A stretch of DNA of 57,741 nt from Treponema sp. GTDB taxonomy: Bacteria; Spirochaetota; Spirochaetia; Treponematales; Breznakiellaceae. The notes under the pieces were generated by a model. That model was not told the DNA's origin. It worked only from the letters and a program-made list of their open reading frames with translations, and ran no database searches. How positions within the stretch are numbered: the first letter of the stretch is position 1; each line of letters opens with the position of its first letter. The stretch is from assembly GCA_009781635.1 (NCBI GenBank), contig WQXU01000018.1, forward strand, positions 1 to 57,741. Direction: 5' to 3'. Shown piece by piece: positions 29,171 through 37,837 of the stretch. A program made the position numbers and the translations under genes.

Positions 29171-30730
29171 TTAGCGGGGATACAGTGAAGATCTTTCGTT
29201 AAGAACTTCCTGCGCTCCTGAATTGAGCCAGTCTGCATATCCAGCATCCCAAACGCGATCAAAGTCTGCGGGTCTTGCTCTGATTGCCTGGGTAATAAGG
29301 TCGTCAGCTTTGGTCTGCAGGGTCTGATCATACTGATTTACAGTGGTAGTTGCCTGCCATACTGCTGCTGCGCGTGCATTGCGGATTGATGTCTGATATG
29401 CGTTAACAATAACGTTAGGATCAAAGCCGCCGTAACCAAGAGCCAATACTCTTGCGTTAAGTTCTGTGCTGCCAAGTTCAATACCGTTCATCGGCATAGT
29501 AATGTCGATGTTCATGGCTGAGTTTACAAACCAGGGGTCTCCGGGAGGCGCTGCTGTAAGTCTGGGCACGCCGTTTTCGATTACGTGGTTAAGACCTTCG
29601 TGGCCAATCTGGATAAACTGATAATTTTCAGGTTTTGCAAGCCAGTTAAGATATCTTAAAGCCGCAATGTGGTTCTTTGAGAAAGAAGGAATAAAAATTC
29701 TTAATCCGGCTTTGTCGAACATATCTTTGCGGGTAACGCCGTCTGCGCTTGTGATTGCATCTACAGGAATGAAATCTGCATTGGGAACATTTCTGCGAAG
29801 GTCGCCGATAATGTTATAGTCGGTTCTGTAGGGAAGATCCCAGTTTTGGCAGAAAGCGCCAACAACGCCGCTCTTAATCATGTTGTAGAAATCGTCTGCA
29901 ACTGTCATAAGCGGGAAGTCGCGGTAAATGAGGCCTTCATTGTACCACTGGTTCATCATGCGTGTGCCTTCTTTGTATCCTGGCATTGCAATATTGCGGT
30001 CTGCAACGTTTAATACCCAGCGATCCCTGTCGGAAATGTTGGCGTCAATTGACGGCTGTATAAGATTTGCAAGGCCCCAGCGGACATCGCTGTTTACGCC
30101 GAACGGAACAACTCTGTTTCTGCCGACATTGCCGGGATCTCTGTCACGGAATGCAACGAGCATTTCATAGAACTGCTGGGTGTTGGTTGGAACTGCCATC
30201 CCGAGCGCATCAAGCCAGTCTTTGCGGACAAAAACGTTTCTCTGGGCAAGAGCAACACGGTAGCTGGGAATTGAATAAATGTGTCCGGTCTGCGGATCAG
30301 CATCGCGGTAGATAAATTCTTTTCCTGCAATTGCAGTATCTTCGCCGAGCAATATTTTAAGATCCGGCAGATACCTGTCAACAAAAGGCGCCAGGTTTAA
30401 AATACCGCCCTGATCTCTGAAGCTGTTGACCATACCAAGATTGTAGGTGTAACAAAGATCCGGTGCGCTCATTGATGCCATCAAGTTGACCATGTCTGTT
30501 CCTTCCGACCAGCGGCCTACGGGAACAAAAGTAACATCGATGTTAAGATCAGCTTTTACCTTTTCTTTTATCCAGTCCATCCATGCATTGTCATGGGCTA
30601 TTGATCTTCCGCCGTCTGTGCCGCGATCGAAGATCTGTACTGTAAGCTGTTCCGGTTCGCTCTTACAGCCAGTAGTTACAAATGCCATGGCTACCATTAA
30701 AATAACCAAAGCAAGCAACAATTTTTTCAT
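29171..30730 (-). CDS. Sugar ABC transporter substrate-binding lipoprotein (LipO-like)
   Basis: A 519-aa extracellular solute-binding protein (family 1) expected to capture oligosaccharides for the two permeases encoded upstream. The signal peptide MKKLLLALVILM ends in a lipobox, VTTGC (Cys22). The ATG at 30730 was chosen because GGAGG (30740-30736 on the minus strand) precedes it; a longer frame starting at 30763 has no such site. The length (about 520 aa) is typical of the LipO group that pairs with LplB and YtcP-type permeases. It is the last gene of the operon, 62 bp after the second permease, and has its own strong terminator. Its sugar cannot be read from sequence; the adjacent beta-glucosidase suggests beta-glucosides or xylo-oligosaccharides. 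Confidence 0.9.
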   Translation of the reverse strand: MKKLLLALVILMVAMAFVTTGCKSEPEQLTVQIFDRGTDGGRSIAHDNAWMDWIKEKVKADLNIDVTFVPVGRWSEGTDMVNLMASMSAPDLCYTYNLGMVNSFRDQGGILNLAPFVDRYLPDLKILLGEDTAIAGKEFIYRDADPQTGHIYSIPSYRVALAQRNVFVRKDWLDALGMAVPTNTQQFYEMLVAFRDRDPGNVGRNRVVPFGVNSDVRWGLANLIQPSIDANISDRDRWVLNVADRNIAMPGYKEGTRMMNQWYNEGLIYRDFPLMTVADDFYNMIKSGVVGAFCQNWDLPYRTDYNIIGDLRRNVPNADFIPVDAITSADGVTRKDMFDKAGLRIFIPSFSKNHIAALRYLNWLAKPENYQFIQIGHEGLNHVIENGVPRLTAAPPGDPWFVNSAMNIDITMPMNGIELGSTELNARVLALGYGGFDPNVIVNAYQTSIRNARAAAVWQATTTVNQYDQTLQTKADDLITQAIRARPADFDRVWDAGYADWLNSGAQEVLNERSSLYPR

Positions 30731-30792
30731 AAAATCCTCCTGATAATATATAGAATCAGTCAATATACATTAACTGTATTCTTAAACAAAAA

Positions 30793-31707
30793 CTAACCTT
30801 TCACGGCGCCGATTGTAACGCCGGCAATAAAGTAACGCTGAAGCCACGGATATACCACAAGAATCGGCACTGTTGCAAACATAATGGCGGCAGCCTTAAT
30901 TGCATCCGATGTCCTTGGCACCGTACCGGCAACCATTTCAACTGTAGATACATCGATAGATGTCATATTATTAATAAGCTGCCAGAGTTTTAACTGAATG
31001 GGTACCCACTGGGGAGCGGCATTTATATAAAGAAGAGCATCGCCAAAACCGTTCCAGCGGCCTACTGCATAAAAAAGAGCCAGCGTCGCCAGAACCGGAG
31101 CGGACAGGGGAATATAAATTCTTACCAGTACTGTAAATGGATTTGCTCCGTCAATTTCCGCAGATTCCCGCAGACTTTCCGGTATCCCGAAGAAAAAGCT
31201 GCGCAGTATTATCATATTGAATACGGAAAGACAGTTTGGAATGATAAGTACAAGCGGATTATTCAAAAGCCCCAATGATCTCATCAATATATAATTGGGA
31301 ATTGTTCCTGCGCTGAAATACATTGTAAAAATAATCACCGTATTGATAAAGGTTTTGCCCCTTAACCAGTCGTATGTCAGCGGATATGCGCATAAAATTG
31401 TCATCAACAGCGAGAACAATGTGCAGATAACAGTAAGAATCGCAGTCCACCACATGGAACGCGTGAATGAAGCATCCAGAAAGACATATCTGTAGGATTC
31501 CAGCGTCATTCCGGTATGGAAAGTATTTGATTCGTGATTATGAATAATAGGTATAAATGAAACTTTATTATTGATAACAGACTGCGAGCTGCTTAAGGAT
31601 TGGGCAAGCAGGTTAATCATCGGCATGATACAGAGCAGGATTACAAATAAACAGACTGCCATGACTATAAAGTCGCCGACTCTTGCTTCTTTTGATTTTA
31701 TATTCAT
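30793..31707 (-). CDS. Sugar ABC transporter permease (YtcP/AraQ-like)
   Basis: A 304-aa inner-membrane permease of the CUT1 family with six predicted membrane segments. The cytoplasmic EAA loop that contacts the ATPase is visible as ESAEIDGANPFTVLVRIYIPL. The ATG at 31707 is preceded by AGGGGG and lies 10 bp after the stop of the first permease gene; the longer frame (to 31770) would run into that gene. It forms the transport pore with the LplB-like partner. No ATPase subunit is encoded here, which is usual where a shared MsmK-type ATPase serves several transporters. Confidence 0.9.
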   Translation of the reverse strand: MNIKSKEARVGDFIVMAVCLFVILLCIMPMINLLAQSLSSSQSVINNKVSFIPIIHNHESNTFHTGMTLESYRYVFLDASFTRSMWWTAILTVICTLFSLLMTILCAYPLTYDWLRGKTFINTVIIFTMYFSAGTIPNYILMRSLGLLNNPLVLIIPNCLSVFNMIILRSFFFGIPESLRESAEIDGANPFTVLVRIYIPLSAPVLATLALFYAVGRWNGFGDALLYINAAPQWVPIQLKLWQLINNMTSIDVSTVEMVAGTVPRTSDAIKAAAIMFATVPILVVYPWLQRYFIAGVTIGAVKG

Positions 31708-31717
31708 TGTTTGCCCC

Positions 31718-32785
31718 CTACCAGATACCGCGTTCGCCGAATTTCTTTGCAAGAGCATTGGCGGCGACAAGGAATATAACGCAAATCACAGACTGGAAAA
31801 GTCCGATTGCAGCGGTAAACGAGAACTGGAATGACTGGATACCGACACGGTAAACAAGAGTGGAGATTACATCTCCGACATCTCTTACAGTGGCATTCAC
31901 CATTGTCCAGGGACGATCAAGTTCAATTCCAAGGATACGTCCAATGTTCATTATCAATAATACTACGATGGTAGGCCTGATTCCCGGCAAGGTGATATGC
32001 CAGAGTTTCCGCCAGCGTCCGGCGCCGTCTACTTCCGCGGCTTCGTATAATTCCGGATTAATCCCTGTTATTGCCGCCAGGTAGATGATGGTTCCCCAGC
32101 CCATTTCCTTCCATACCCCGAAAGCGATGTAGGTTCCTATCCATTTAGCCTTATCCATAAGAAAATCTATAGGTTCCATTCCAAAGTTTTCTGTTATAAA
32201 TATGTTTACAATACCCGTGGATGTCGCCAAAAGCCTTGTTGCGATACTCGATACAATAATCCAGGATAAAAAGTGGGGCAAATAAATAATAGTCTGCGTT
32301 ACTCTTTTAAACTTCTTAAAAATAAGCTCGTTCAGAAGAAGAGCCAGAATAATCGGCGCAGGAAAACCAAAAATTAAATCCAGGGAATTAAGCCAAAGGG
32401 TATTTCTTATAGCGTTCCAGAAATCGCGTGATTGAAAAGCGCGCTCGAACCATTTAAGGCCTACCCAGGGCGAACCTTCCGACCATACTCCCCGGAACAT
32501 ATTATAATCTTTAAACGCCATTACAATATTAGTCATGGGAACATAACGGAAAATCAAAAAGAAAGTCATTGGAAGCAAAAGCATTAAATAAAGCATCCAG
32601 GAACGTTTTATATATGTAAACGATGATACTTTATTCATATAACTTTTACTAAACATGGATGTGTTAGGATTTCCGGCCGGCTCTATTGAATTTTTTCTGG
32701 TTAAAGCCTTAAAAACATGTAATTTTTCAGCAAAGTTGCCCAAAAACTGAGGTTTTTGAACACTTATATTGTTATTTTTTTCCAT
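31718..32785 (-). CDS. Sugar ABC transporter permease (LplB-like)
   Basis: The first permease of the operon, about 355 aa, with six membrane segments after a long hydrophilic N-terminal stretch. The EAA loop reads YEAAEVDGAGRWRKLWHITLPG. I chose the ATG at 32785 over the in-frame ATG at 32812 because a perfect TATAAT lies at 32821-32816 on the minus strand: transcripts would begin around 32809, too late for the upstream ATG, and AGGA precedes the downstream one. The gene is divergent from the GH1 beta-glucosidase across a gap of about 70-100 bp, so both are probably controlled from one short intergenic region. Confidence 0.88.
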   Translation of the reverse strand: MEKNNNISVQKPQFLGNFAEKLHVFKALTRKNSIEPAGNPNTSMFSKSYMNKVSSFTYIKRSWMLYLMLLLPMTFFLIFRYVPMTNIVMAFKDYNMFRGVWSEGSPWVGLKWFERAFQSRDFWNAIRNTLWLNSLDLIFGFPAPIILALLLNELIFKKFKRVTQTIIYLPHFLSWIIVSSIATRLLATSTGIVNIFITENFGMEPIDFLMDKAKWIGTYIAFGVWKEMGWGTIIYLAAITGINPELYEAAEVDGAGRWRKLWHITLPGIRPTIVVLLIMNIGRILGIELDRPWTMVNATVRDVGDVISTLVYRVGIQSFQFSFTAAIGLFQSVICVIFLVAANALAKKFGERGIW

Positions 32786-32815
32786 TAATTTAATTATTCC
32801 TAATTTTACCATGAT

Positions 32816-32840
32816 ATTATAGATTCATTGATCTTGTCAA
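32816..32840 (-). promoter_or_regulatory. Probable promoter of the sugar ABC operon
   Basis: On the minus strand TTGACA (32840-32835) and a perfect TATAAT (32821-32816) are present, but their spacing is only 13 bp, shorter than normal. Either the -10 works with a poorer -35, or an activator helps. It lies between the permease gene and the divergent GH1 gene, whose ribosome-binding site (GGAGG) is at 32871-32875. Confidence 0.4.
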
Positions 32841-32881
32841 GGTTCTAAAAATATGGTGTTGTATCATAACGGAGGCTATTA

Positions 32882-34231
32882 ATGAAAAGACTAGATTTTC
32901 CCGGTGATTTTTTATGGGGGACTGCAACAGCCAGTTATCAGGTTGAGGGTGCGGCATATGAAGGCGGCAGAGGCGAAAGTATATGGGATATTTTTTCCCG
33001 CAAACCTGGAGCCGTATATGCCGGAGAAAACGGAAATGTCGCATGCGATCAGTATCATCGTTATCCCGAAGATATTGCCCTGATGGCGGAATTGGGTTTT
33101 AAAAGTTACCGTTTTTCCATTGCATGGCCAAGAATCATTCCCAAAGGACGCGGTGAAGTTAATCCTGAGGGGATTGCCTATTACCGCAGACTCTGCGAAG
33201 AGTTGCGTAAAAACGGCATTCATGTCTGCGCTACCATTTACCATTGGGATCTTCCTCAGCCTCTGGAAGACGAGGGCGGCTGGACAAACCGTTCTGTAGT
33301 TGATGCCTTTGAAGAATATGTAAAAGTATGTTACAGGGAATTAGGCGATCTTGTTGATATGTGGATCACCATAAATGAACCTTTTTGCGTTGCTTATTTG
33401 GGGTACTATTGGGGCGTACATGCGCCCGGTCATCGTGACATAAATAAAGCGCTTGCCGCAGCGCACCACGTAAATATGGCGCATGGCGTTGCTGTTAAAG
33501 AATACCGGAAGACCGGATTGAAAGCGCCGATAGGAATTGTCTTTAATCCTCACACTCCAAGGCCTGCTACCGTAAGCGAAGCGGATAAAAATGCCGCAGA
33601 TCTTTCAAGGGCATTCAGTACAGAAATATTTATGTTCCCCTGTCTTGGAAAGGGTTATCCGGAATCTGTTTTGAATAAATATCAGGATGTCCTTCCAATA
33701 AAGGACGGCGATCTTGAAACAATTGCGCAGCCAATCGATTTTATCGGGGTGAATTTTTACAACGAAACTGCGGAGGCTGCAGATGCCAAATCACCGCATG
33801 GTTTTACTTCCAGGCCGTCATGGCAGGACACCACAGTTATGAATTGGCCGATTACACCGGGCGGCCTTGAAAGACAGCTCTTGTGGATAGCAAAAATTTC
33901 CAAAGGCGTTTTCGGCAGGGCGGAGATTCCAATTTACGTTACCGAAAACGGCTGCGCCTGCGATGATGTAGTGGCAGCTAACGGCAGAGTTCATGATAAG
34001 GAAAGAATAAGTTACCTGCAGCAGCATCTGGCGGCTTGCGCAGATGCTATAAAGAAGGGAGTGCCGCTCAAGGGATATTTTGTCTGGTCGCTTATGGATA
34101 ATTTTGAGTGGGCATATGGTTATACGAAACGTTTCGGCATCATTCATATTAATTTTGCAACAATGAAGCGCACACCAAAAGACAGCGCGTATTTCCTGCG
34201 TGATGTAATCGCCGGGTTTGGCGATAATTAA
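32882..34231 (+). CDS. GH1 beta-glucosidase
   Basis: A 449-aa cytoplasmic glycoside hydrolase family 1 enzyme that splits beta-linked disaccharides or aryl glucosides. The retaining pair is visible: acid/base Glu166 in TINEPF and nucleophile Glu355 in YVTENG. FLWGTATASYQVEGA at the N-terminus and WSLMDNFEWAYGY near the end are further family signatures. There is no signal peptide, and no phosphate-binding signature of 6-phospho-beta-glucosidases that I can see, so import by the adjacent ABC transporter fits. GGAGG at 32871-32875 supports the start. A stem-loop follows the stop and an MFS transporter gene begins 72 bp later on the same strand. Confidence 0.94.
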   Translation: MKRLDFPGDFLWGTATASYQVEGAAYEGGRGESIWDIFSRKPGAVYAGENGNVACDQYHRYPEDIALMAELGFKSYRFSIAWPRIIPKGRGEVNPEGIAYYRRLCEELRKNGIHVCATIYHWDLPQPLEDEGGWTNRSVVDAFEEYVKVCYRELGDLVDMWITINEPFCVAYLGYYWGVHAPGHRDINKALAAAHHVNMAHGVAVKEYRKTGLKAPIGIVFNPHTPRPATVSEADKNAADLSRAFSTEIFMFPCLGKGYPESVLNKYQDVLPIKDGDLETIAQPIDFIGVNFYNETAEAADAKSPHGFTSRPSWQDTTVMNWPITPGGLERQLLWIAKISKGVFGRAEIPIYVTENGCACDDVVAANGRVHDKERISYLQQHLAACADAIKKGVPLKGYFVWSLMDNFEWAYGYTKRFGIIHINFATMKRTPKDSAYFLRDVIAGFGDN

Positions 34232-34240
34232 ACAGCAGTT

Positions 34241-34285
34241 CCCTGTAAACAGGCATAAAAGTTTATTTACAGGGATTTTATTTTT
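34241..34285 (+). terminator. Stem-loop after the GH1 gene
   Basis: CCCTGTAAA (34241-34249) and TTTACAGGG (34266-34274) form a perfect 9-bp stem with a 16-base loop, followed by the T-rich ATTTTATTTTT. Probably a moderate terminator, possibly leaky into the MFS gene. Confidence 0.65.
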
Positions 34286-34303
34286 GAAAGCTTTAACTAA
34301 TTA

Positions 34304-35560
34304 ATGTCTGATTCATTATTTTCTACTTTAAAAAATCTTAAAGGCAACCCCCGCGCCTGTGTTTACACTGAACCTCTCTGGGGTTTGTCGATGAATTTAT
34401 GTATGCCGTATATATCGGTTTATATGCTGGCTCTTGGGTTGAGCGATACGCGGATTGGTTTTCTTGTAACTGTTAACACATTTATGCAGATGGTATTCTC
34501 GTTTATAAGCGGCCCTGTCACCGATAAAATGGGCAGGAGAAAAGCGACAGCGTTATTCGACATTATTGCATGGTGTATTCCGGCGCTTATCTGGTGGCGT
34601 GCAGAAAGCTTTTGGTTTTTTCTGGCTGCAGCCGTTCTTAACGGCACTAACGGAATAACAAGCAATTCATGGCATTGCCTTGTAGTGGAAGACGCCGATA
34701 AAAAGCAGATAACAAGAATTTATTCTTTGATAATGGCATTCGGGCAATTATCCGGAATATTTGCGCCGATTTCATCCGTGCTTATTTCCAGGCTGACTCT
34801 TGTTCCGGCCATACGCATACTTTTTATAAATGCCTTTGTATTAATGTCGGTTAAAGTCATTATACTTTATCTTGCGTCAAAGGAAACCGGTACAGGCAAA
34901 ATCCGCATTGAAGAAACAAAGGGTAAAAACATTTTTCAGCTTGCAGGCGGTTACGGCGATGTAATAAAAATAATTTTGCAGTCTCCCGGCACTATTTTTG
35001 CCATTGTAATAGCGGCTCTCGGCTGGATAGTAGGAACAGTCAACAACACTTTCTGGCAGATTATTGTTAATAAAAAATTACTGGTTCCGGAAGCGATACT
35101 TCCTCTTTTTAATGTATTTAGATCGATTTTAGCCATTATTTTTCTATTTTTTATTTTTCCAAGATTTATAAAAGGCCTGTTAAAAATCCCGATTTTAATT
35201 TCATTTGCATCACTTTTTATCGGCCAGCTTTTGCTTGTTTTAATACCTGCAGAAGGGATGCTGAAGTATCCTCTTATTTTGGTATCGCTGGTTTTTGACG
35301 GATTCGGCATAGCAGGCCTTATGATGCTCTGCGAATCCATTATTGCAATTCATGTTAATCCCAACGAGCGCGCAAGAATAATGGCCATTCGTTATATGTT
35401 TATAATGATAGCCGCATCTCCCTTTGGATGGATTGGCGGAATCCTTTCCGACATTTCCCGGAACCTGCCGTTTGTACTTAACATGGTAATTCTTGTAATT
35501 GCCATTATAATAACGCTGTTTTACTACCGCAAAGAAAACGACCATTCCGCAGAGCATTAG
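34304..35560 (+). CDS. MFS transporter
   Basis: A 418-aa inner-membrane protein with about 12 membrane segments. The MFS motif A is seen in the first cytoplasmic loop as GPVTDKMGRRKA (about residues 72-83), and a weaker copy lies in the second half. The substrate cannot be assigned from sequence. Its position behind the beta-glucosidase suggests sugar or sugar-product movement. It ends in TAG; beyond it lies the decayed accessory region. Confidence 0.85.
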   Translation: MSDSLFSTLKNLKGNPRACVYTEPLWGLSMNLCMPYISVYMLALGLSDTRIGFLVTVNTFMQMVFSFISGPVTDKMGRRKATALFDIIAWCIPALIWWRAESFWFFLAAAVLNGTNGITSNSWHCLVVEDADKKQITRIYSLIMAFGQLSGIFAPISSVLISRLTLVPAIRILFINAFVLMSVKVIILYLASKETGTGKIRIEETKGKNIFQLAGGYGDVIKIILQSPGTIFAIVIAALGWIVGTVNNTFWQIIVNKKLLVPEAILPLFNVFRSILAIIFLFFIFPRFIKGLLKIPILISFASLFIGQLLLVLIPAEGMLKYPLILVSLVFDGFGIAGLMMLCESIIAIHVNPNERARIMAIRYMFIMIAASPFGWIGGILSDISRNLPFVLNMVILVIAIIITLFYYRKENDHSAEH

Positions 35561-35618
35561 TTGTGAATACTAATTATAGAAAAAATACTATTGGCACTTG
35601 ACTAATTGTCAACCATAG

Positions 35619-35723
35619 TTTGCTATATATTATAGGCAGCTTTGCGGAGGTGATAAACGCAGTCAACAAGCAGACATTAACAAAGCAGTCAATCTTGCCA
35701 AGGAGGTTTCAAAATGGCTTTAA
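35619..35723 (+). pseudogene. Remnant of a RelE/HigB-type toxin gene (C-terminal part)
   Basis: The reading frame ending at the TAA at 35721-35723 encodes LCGGDKRSQQADINKAVNLA (from about 35640) and then KEVSKWL. This is the typical end of the small addiction-module killer proteins of the RelE superfamily. Upstream the frame is closed by a TAG at 35616-35618 and no toxin N-terminus is found in any frame, so about two thirds of the gene is missing. The last codons overlap the start of the antitoxin remnant, the arrangement expected of an intact pair. Too short to have been noticed as an ORF. Confidence 0.65.
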
Positions 35724-35878
35724 AATTCAAGAAATGGGATGTTACGGAACGCATGGACAACGAGAAATATATTTCAGAATACCTAAAAGCGGCTTTTGAA
35801 TGCGGAGATATTTCTGCTCTAGGGTTGCAAATGAGCATAATAATGCCTTCTAAACCCATAAGAAAGCGAGTATCCTAA
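35714..35878 (+). pseudogene. Truncated addiction-module antitoxin remnant
   Basis: ATG at 35714, after AGGAGG at 35701-35706, opens a 54-codon frame beginning MALKFKKWDVTERMDNEKY and continuing ISEYLKAAFECGDISALGL. That is the N-terminus of HigA-like antidote proteins that partner the toxin above. Intact members are about 100 aa with a helix-turn-helix, which is absent: homology stops at about residue 38, and the rest is out-of-frame sequence from the start of the following nuclease gene. The broken toxin immediately upstream supports this reading. Confidence 0.65.
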
Positions 35879-36031
35879 CAAAGCCAAAAAAACAGAATAA
35901 ATCGAAAAAATCTGAACCAAAATCAACAGCTGTCAATATTGACGAAAACAAGTTGTTCTTACGTGTTTCCGCAATAATCGAAAACCGCAAAGCAAGAGCC
36001 GGGTCGTTATGCGAACCAGGAAGTTACACTG
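35843..36031 (+). pseudogene. Frameshifted 5' end of the DUF1016 nuclease gene
   Basis: Reading across two single-base frameshifts restores a normal DUF1016 N-terminus. ATG at 35843 gives MPSK; one base appears missing near 35851-35855; then a frame gives THKKASILTKPKKQNKSKK and, further on, LFLRVSAIIENRKARAG. One extra base at about 36001-36004 shifts into the frame RYANQEVTLMFWEVGQYI, which continues as the main ORF. Without suppression of both shifts the annotated downstream ORF lacks its natural first about 60 residues. Confidence 0.75.
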
Positions 36032-37009
36032 ATGTTTTGGGAAGTTGGTCAATATATCAATTCTATCTTACTTGGCAATGAACGGGCAGAATACGGAAAA
36101 CGAATTGTGTCGGAACTGGCAACACAGTTAATAATAAAGTATGGAAAAAATTTTACCGAGCGTAATATATACAGAATGATGCTGTTCGCGGATCGATTTC
36201 CTGATACAAAGATTTTGCCGACACTGTCGGCAAAATTAAGCTGGTCGCATGTTATAGAATTACTGACCTTAAAATCAGAAAAAGCTCAAATTTATTATAT
36301 AAATGAAGCGGTTTTGCAAAATTATGGAGTAAGAGAACTCCGGCAGCAAATATCACGAAAAGCATATGAACGGCAGGAAATTTCTAATTTGGCACTTACA
36401 GAGAAATCTGCTGTACCATTTAATATATTCAAAGATCCGTATATTTTAGATATGTTTGGTTTAAAAGAAAACTTTGCTGAAGCTGATTTAGAAAAAGCGA
36501 TTTTGAAAGAACTTGAAGCCTTCTTGCTTGAATTTGGTCATGGATTCACTTTTGTAGAGCGTCAAAAACGCATGATAATAGATGGCGAGGATATTATTCT
36601 GGATTTACTTTTTTTCCACCGTAAATTAAGAAGACTTGTAGCTGTCGAATTAAAAATAGGGAAATTTAAAGCAGCCTATGCAGGGCAAATGTTATTATAC
36701 CTAAAATGGCTTGATAGATATGAAAGGCAGGAAAATGAAGAAGCGCCTATTGGCATTATTCTTTGTGCTTCAGCGCAGCGGGAAAAGATAGAGCTGCTTG
36801 ATCTTGATAAATCCGGAATTGCTGTCGCAGAGTATTGGACTGAACTTCCTCCTAAAGCATTACTTGAAGAAAAGATAAAGTCAATCTTGATAGAAGCAAA
36901 AGAACGTCTTGAACGCAGTAGAACCTTTGGTTCACAAACGCTCCAGAATACAAAGATTCAAAAACAAATTGAATATTATTATGAATCTAAAGACGATGAA
37001 GATGATTAA
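36032..37009 (+). CDS. PDDEXK nuclease domain protein (DUF1016/YhcG), 5'-damaged
   Basis: A 325-aa open frame starting at ATG 36032 (MFWEVGQYINSILLGNERAE). It carries the N-terminal DUF1016 winged-helix region and a C-terminal PD-(D/E)XK core, with the catalytic pattern LDLLFFHRKLRRLVAVELKIG (Asp then Glu-x-Lys, about residues 190-210) intact. DUF1016/YhcG proteins are accessory nucleases of uncertain role, often near restriction or toxin-antitoxin genes. The true start lies upstream and is lost to two frameshifts, so the protein is probably not made in full. A second copy of the family is at 54789-55838, also broken. The gene sits directly behind a decayed toxin-antitoxin pair. Confidence 0.8.
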   Translation: MFWEVGQYINSILLGNERAEYGKRIVSELATQLIIKYGKNFTERNIYRMMLFADRFPDTKILPTLSAKLSWSHVIELLTLKSEKAQIYYINEAVLQNYGVRELRQQISRKAYERQEISNLALTEKSAVPFNIFKDPYILDMFGLKENFAEADLEKAILKELEAFLLEFGHGFTFVERQKRMIIDGEDIILDLLFFHRKLRRLVAVELKIGKFKAAYAGQMLLYLKWLDRYERQENEEAPIGIILCASAQREKIELLDLDKSGIAVAEYWTELPPKALLEEKIKSILIEAKERLERSRTFGSQTLQNTKIQKQIEYYYESKDDEDD

Positions 37010-37118
37010 ATATAAAAAATTTCCGTGTTCTTTTAACGCGATGTTCGCCGGCCGGAGGGTGGCATAAATAAAATACCATGCCATACACAAAAGCTATCAT
37101 TCATTGTATACTTGATAC

Positions 37119-37760
37119 ATGAAAACACTGGCTGAACAAAGATATTCAAAACTGGGGCCGAAGCTTGTGCAGGCTCTTACAGAACGCTCCTTCGATGCTT
37201 TTTATTTTGACGATAGAGCAGAGGCTGCGGAAAAAATTGTATCGCTTATTCCCAAAGATCATCTGGTGTCCTGGGGCGGCTCAAAAACCCTGCTGGACTT
37301 GGGTATTCAGGAAAGGCTCGAAAAGGAAGGATACAATCTGCTGGACAGGGACAAAGCCGCCTCTGCACAGGAACGCCAGGAGATAATGCGCCGCTCTTTG
37401 TTATGCGACACTTTTCTCTCCGGGACAAATGCAATAAGCGAAGACGGACAGCTTGTAAATATTGACGGGAACGGCAACCGCGTAGCTGCAATGATCTACG
37501 GCCCAAGACAGGTAATTGTCGCCGCAGGCATGAACAAAGCGGCAAAAACTTATGAAGATGCACTTGTCCGTGCAAGAACCATTGCCGCTCCTTTAAATGT
37601 CCAGCGTTTTCCGGCTCTTAAATCACCATGTAACGAAACAGGAACCTGCATCGACTGCTTAAGCAGCGACACAATCTGCTCTTTCTTTGTTACAACACGT
37701 TTTTGCAAACCTGCAGGAAGAATTAAAGTGATACTTGTTGGAACGGATCTGGGGTTATAA
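37119..37760 (+). CDS. LUD domain (LutC/YkgG-like) protein
   Basis: A 213-aa cytoplasmic protein of the LUD (DUF162) family. Signatures are SWGGSKTLLDLG, SGTNAISEDGQLVNIDGNGN and GPRQVIVAAGMNKA. The C-terminus has four cysteines (SPCNETGTCIDCLSSDTIC) of the kind that could bind metal. LUD proteins occur with the LutABC lactate-utilisation iron-sulfur complex, but here the gene stands alone with no LutA or LutB, so the role is open. There is no clear Shine-Dalgarno sequence. A terminator follows immediately. Confidence 0.87.
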   Translation: MKTLAEQRYSKLGPKLVQALTERSFDAFYFDDRAEAAEKIVSLIPKDHLVSWGGSKTLLDLGIQERLEKEGYNLLDRDKAASAQERQEIMRRSLLCDTFLSGTNAISEDGQLVNIDGNGNRVAAMIYGPRQVIVAAGMNKAAKTYEDALVRARTIAAPLNVQRFPALKSPCNETGTCIDCLSSDTICSFFVTTRFCKPAGRIKVILVGTDLGL

Positions 37761-37761
37761 G

Positions 37762-37788
37762 AAATTTCGGACGTCTGAAATTTTTTTT
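37762..37788 (+). terminator. Terminator of the LUD gene
   Basis: AAATTTCGGAC next to GTCTGAAATTT forms an 11-bp near-perfect dyad followed by eight T residues in total at 37781-37788. It lies directly after the LUD stop codon. Confidence 0.75.
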
Positions 37789-37801
37789 GATAATTAAAAC
37801 A

Positions 37802-37831
37802 GGCTGCCCAGGAATTAATTCCCGGACAGCC
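37802..37831 (-). terminator. Terminator of the small heat shock gene
   Basis: On the minus strand GGCTGTCCGGGAATT pairs with AATTCCTGGGCAGCC (15-bp stem with two G-U pairs), followed by TGTTTT. The outer arms are the same as those of the terminators at 29073-29099 and 57623-57659. Confidence 0.8.
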
Positions 37832-37837
37832 TCCCGG

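Noticed and set aside
35606-35633. Promoter TTGTCA-16 bp-TATTAT driving the decayed toxin-antitoxin pair
   Set aside because: The -10 falls inside codons of the toxin remnant (AIYYR), so it is probably a chance match rather than the original promoter.
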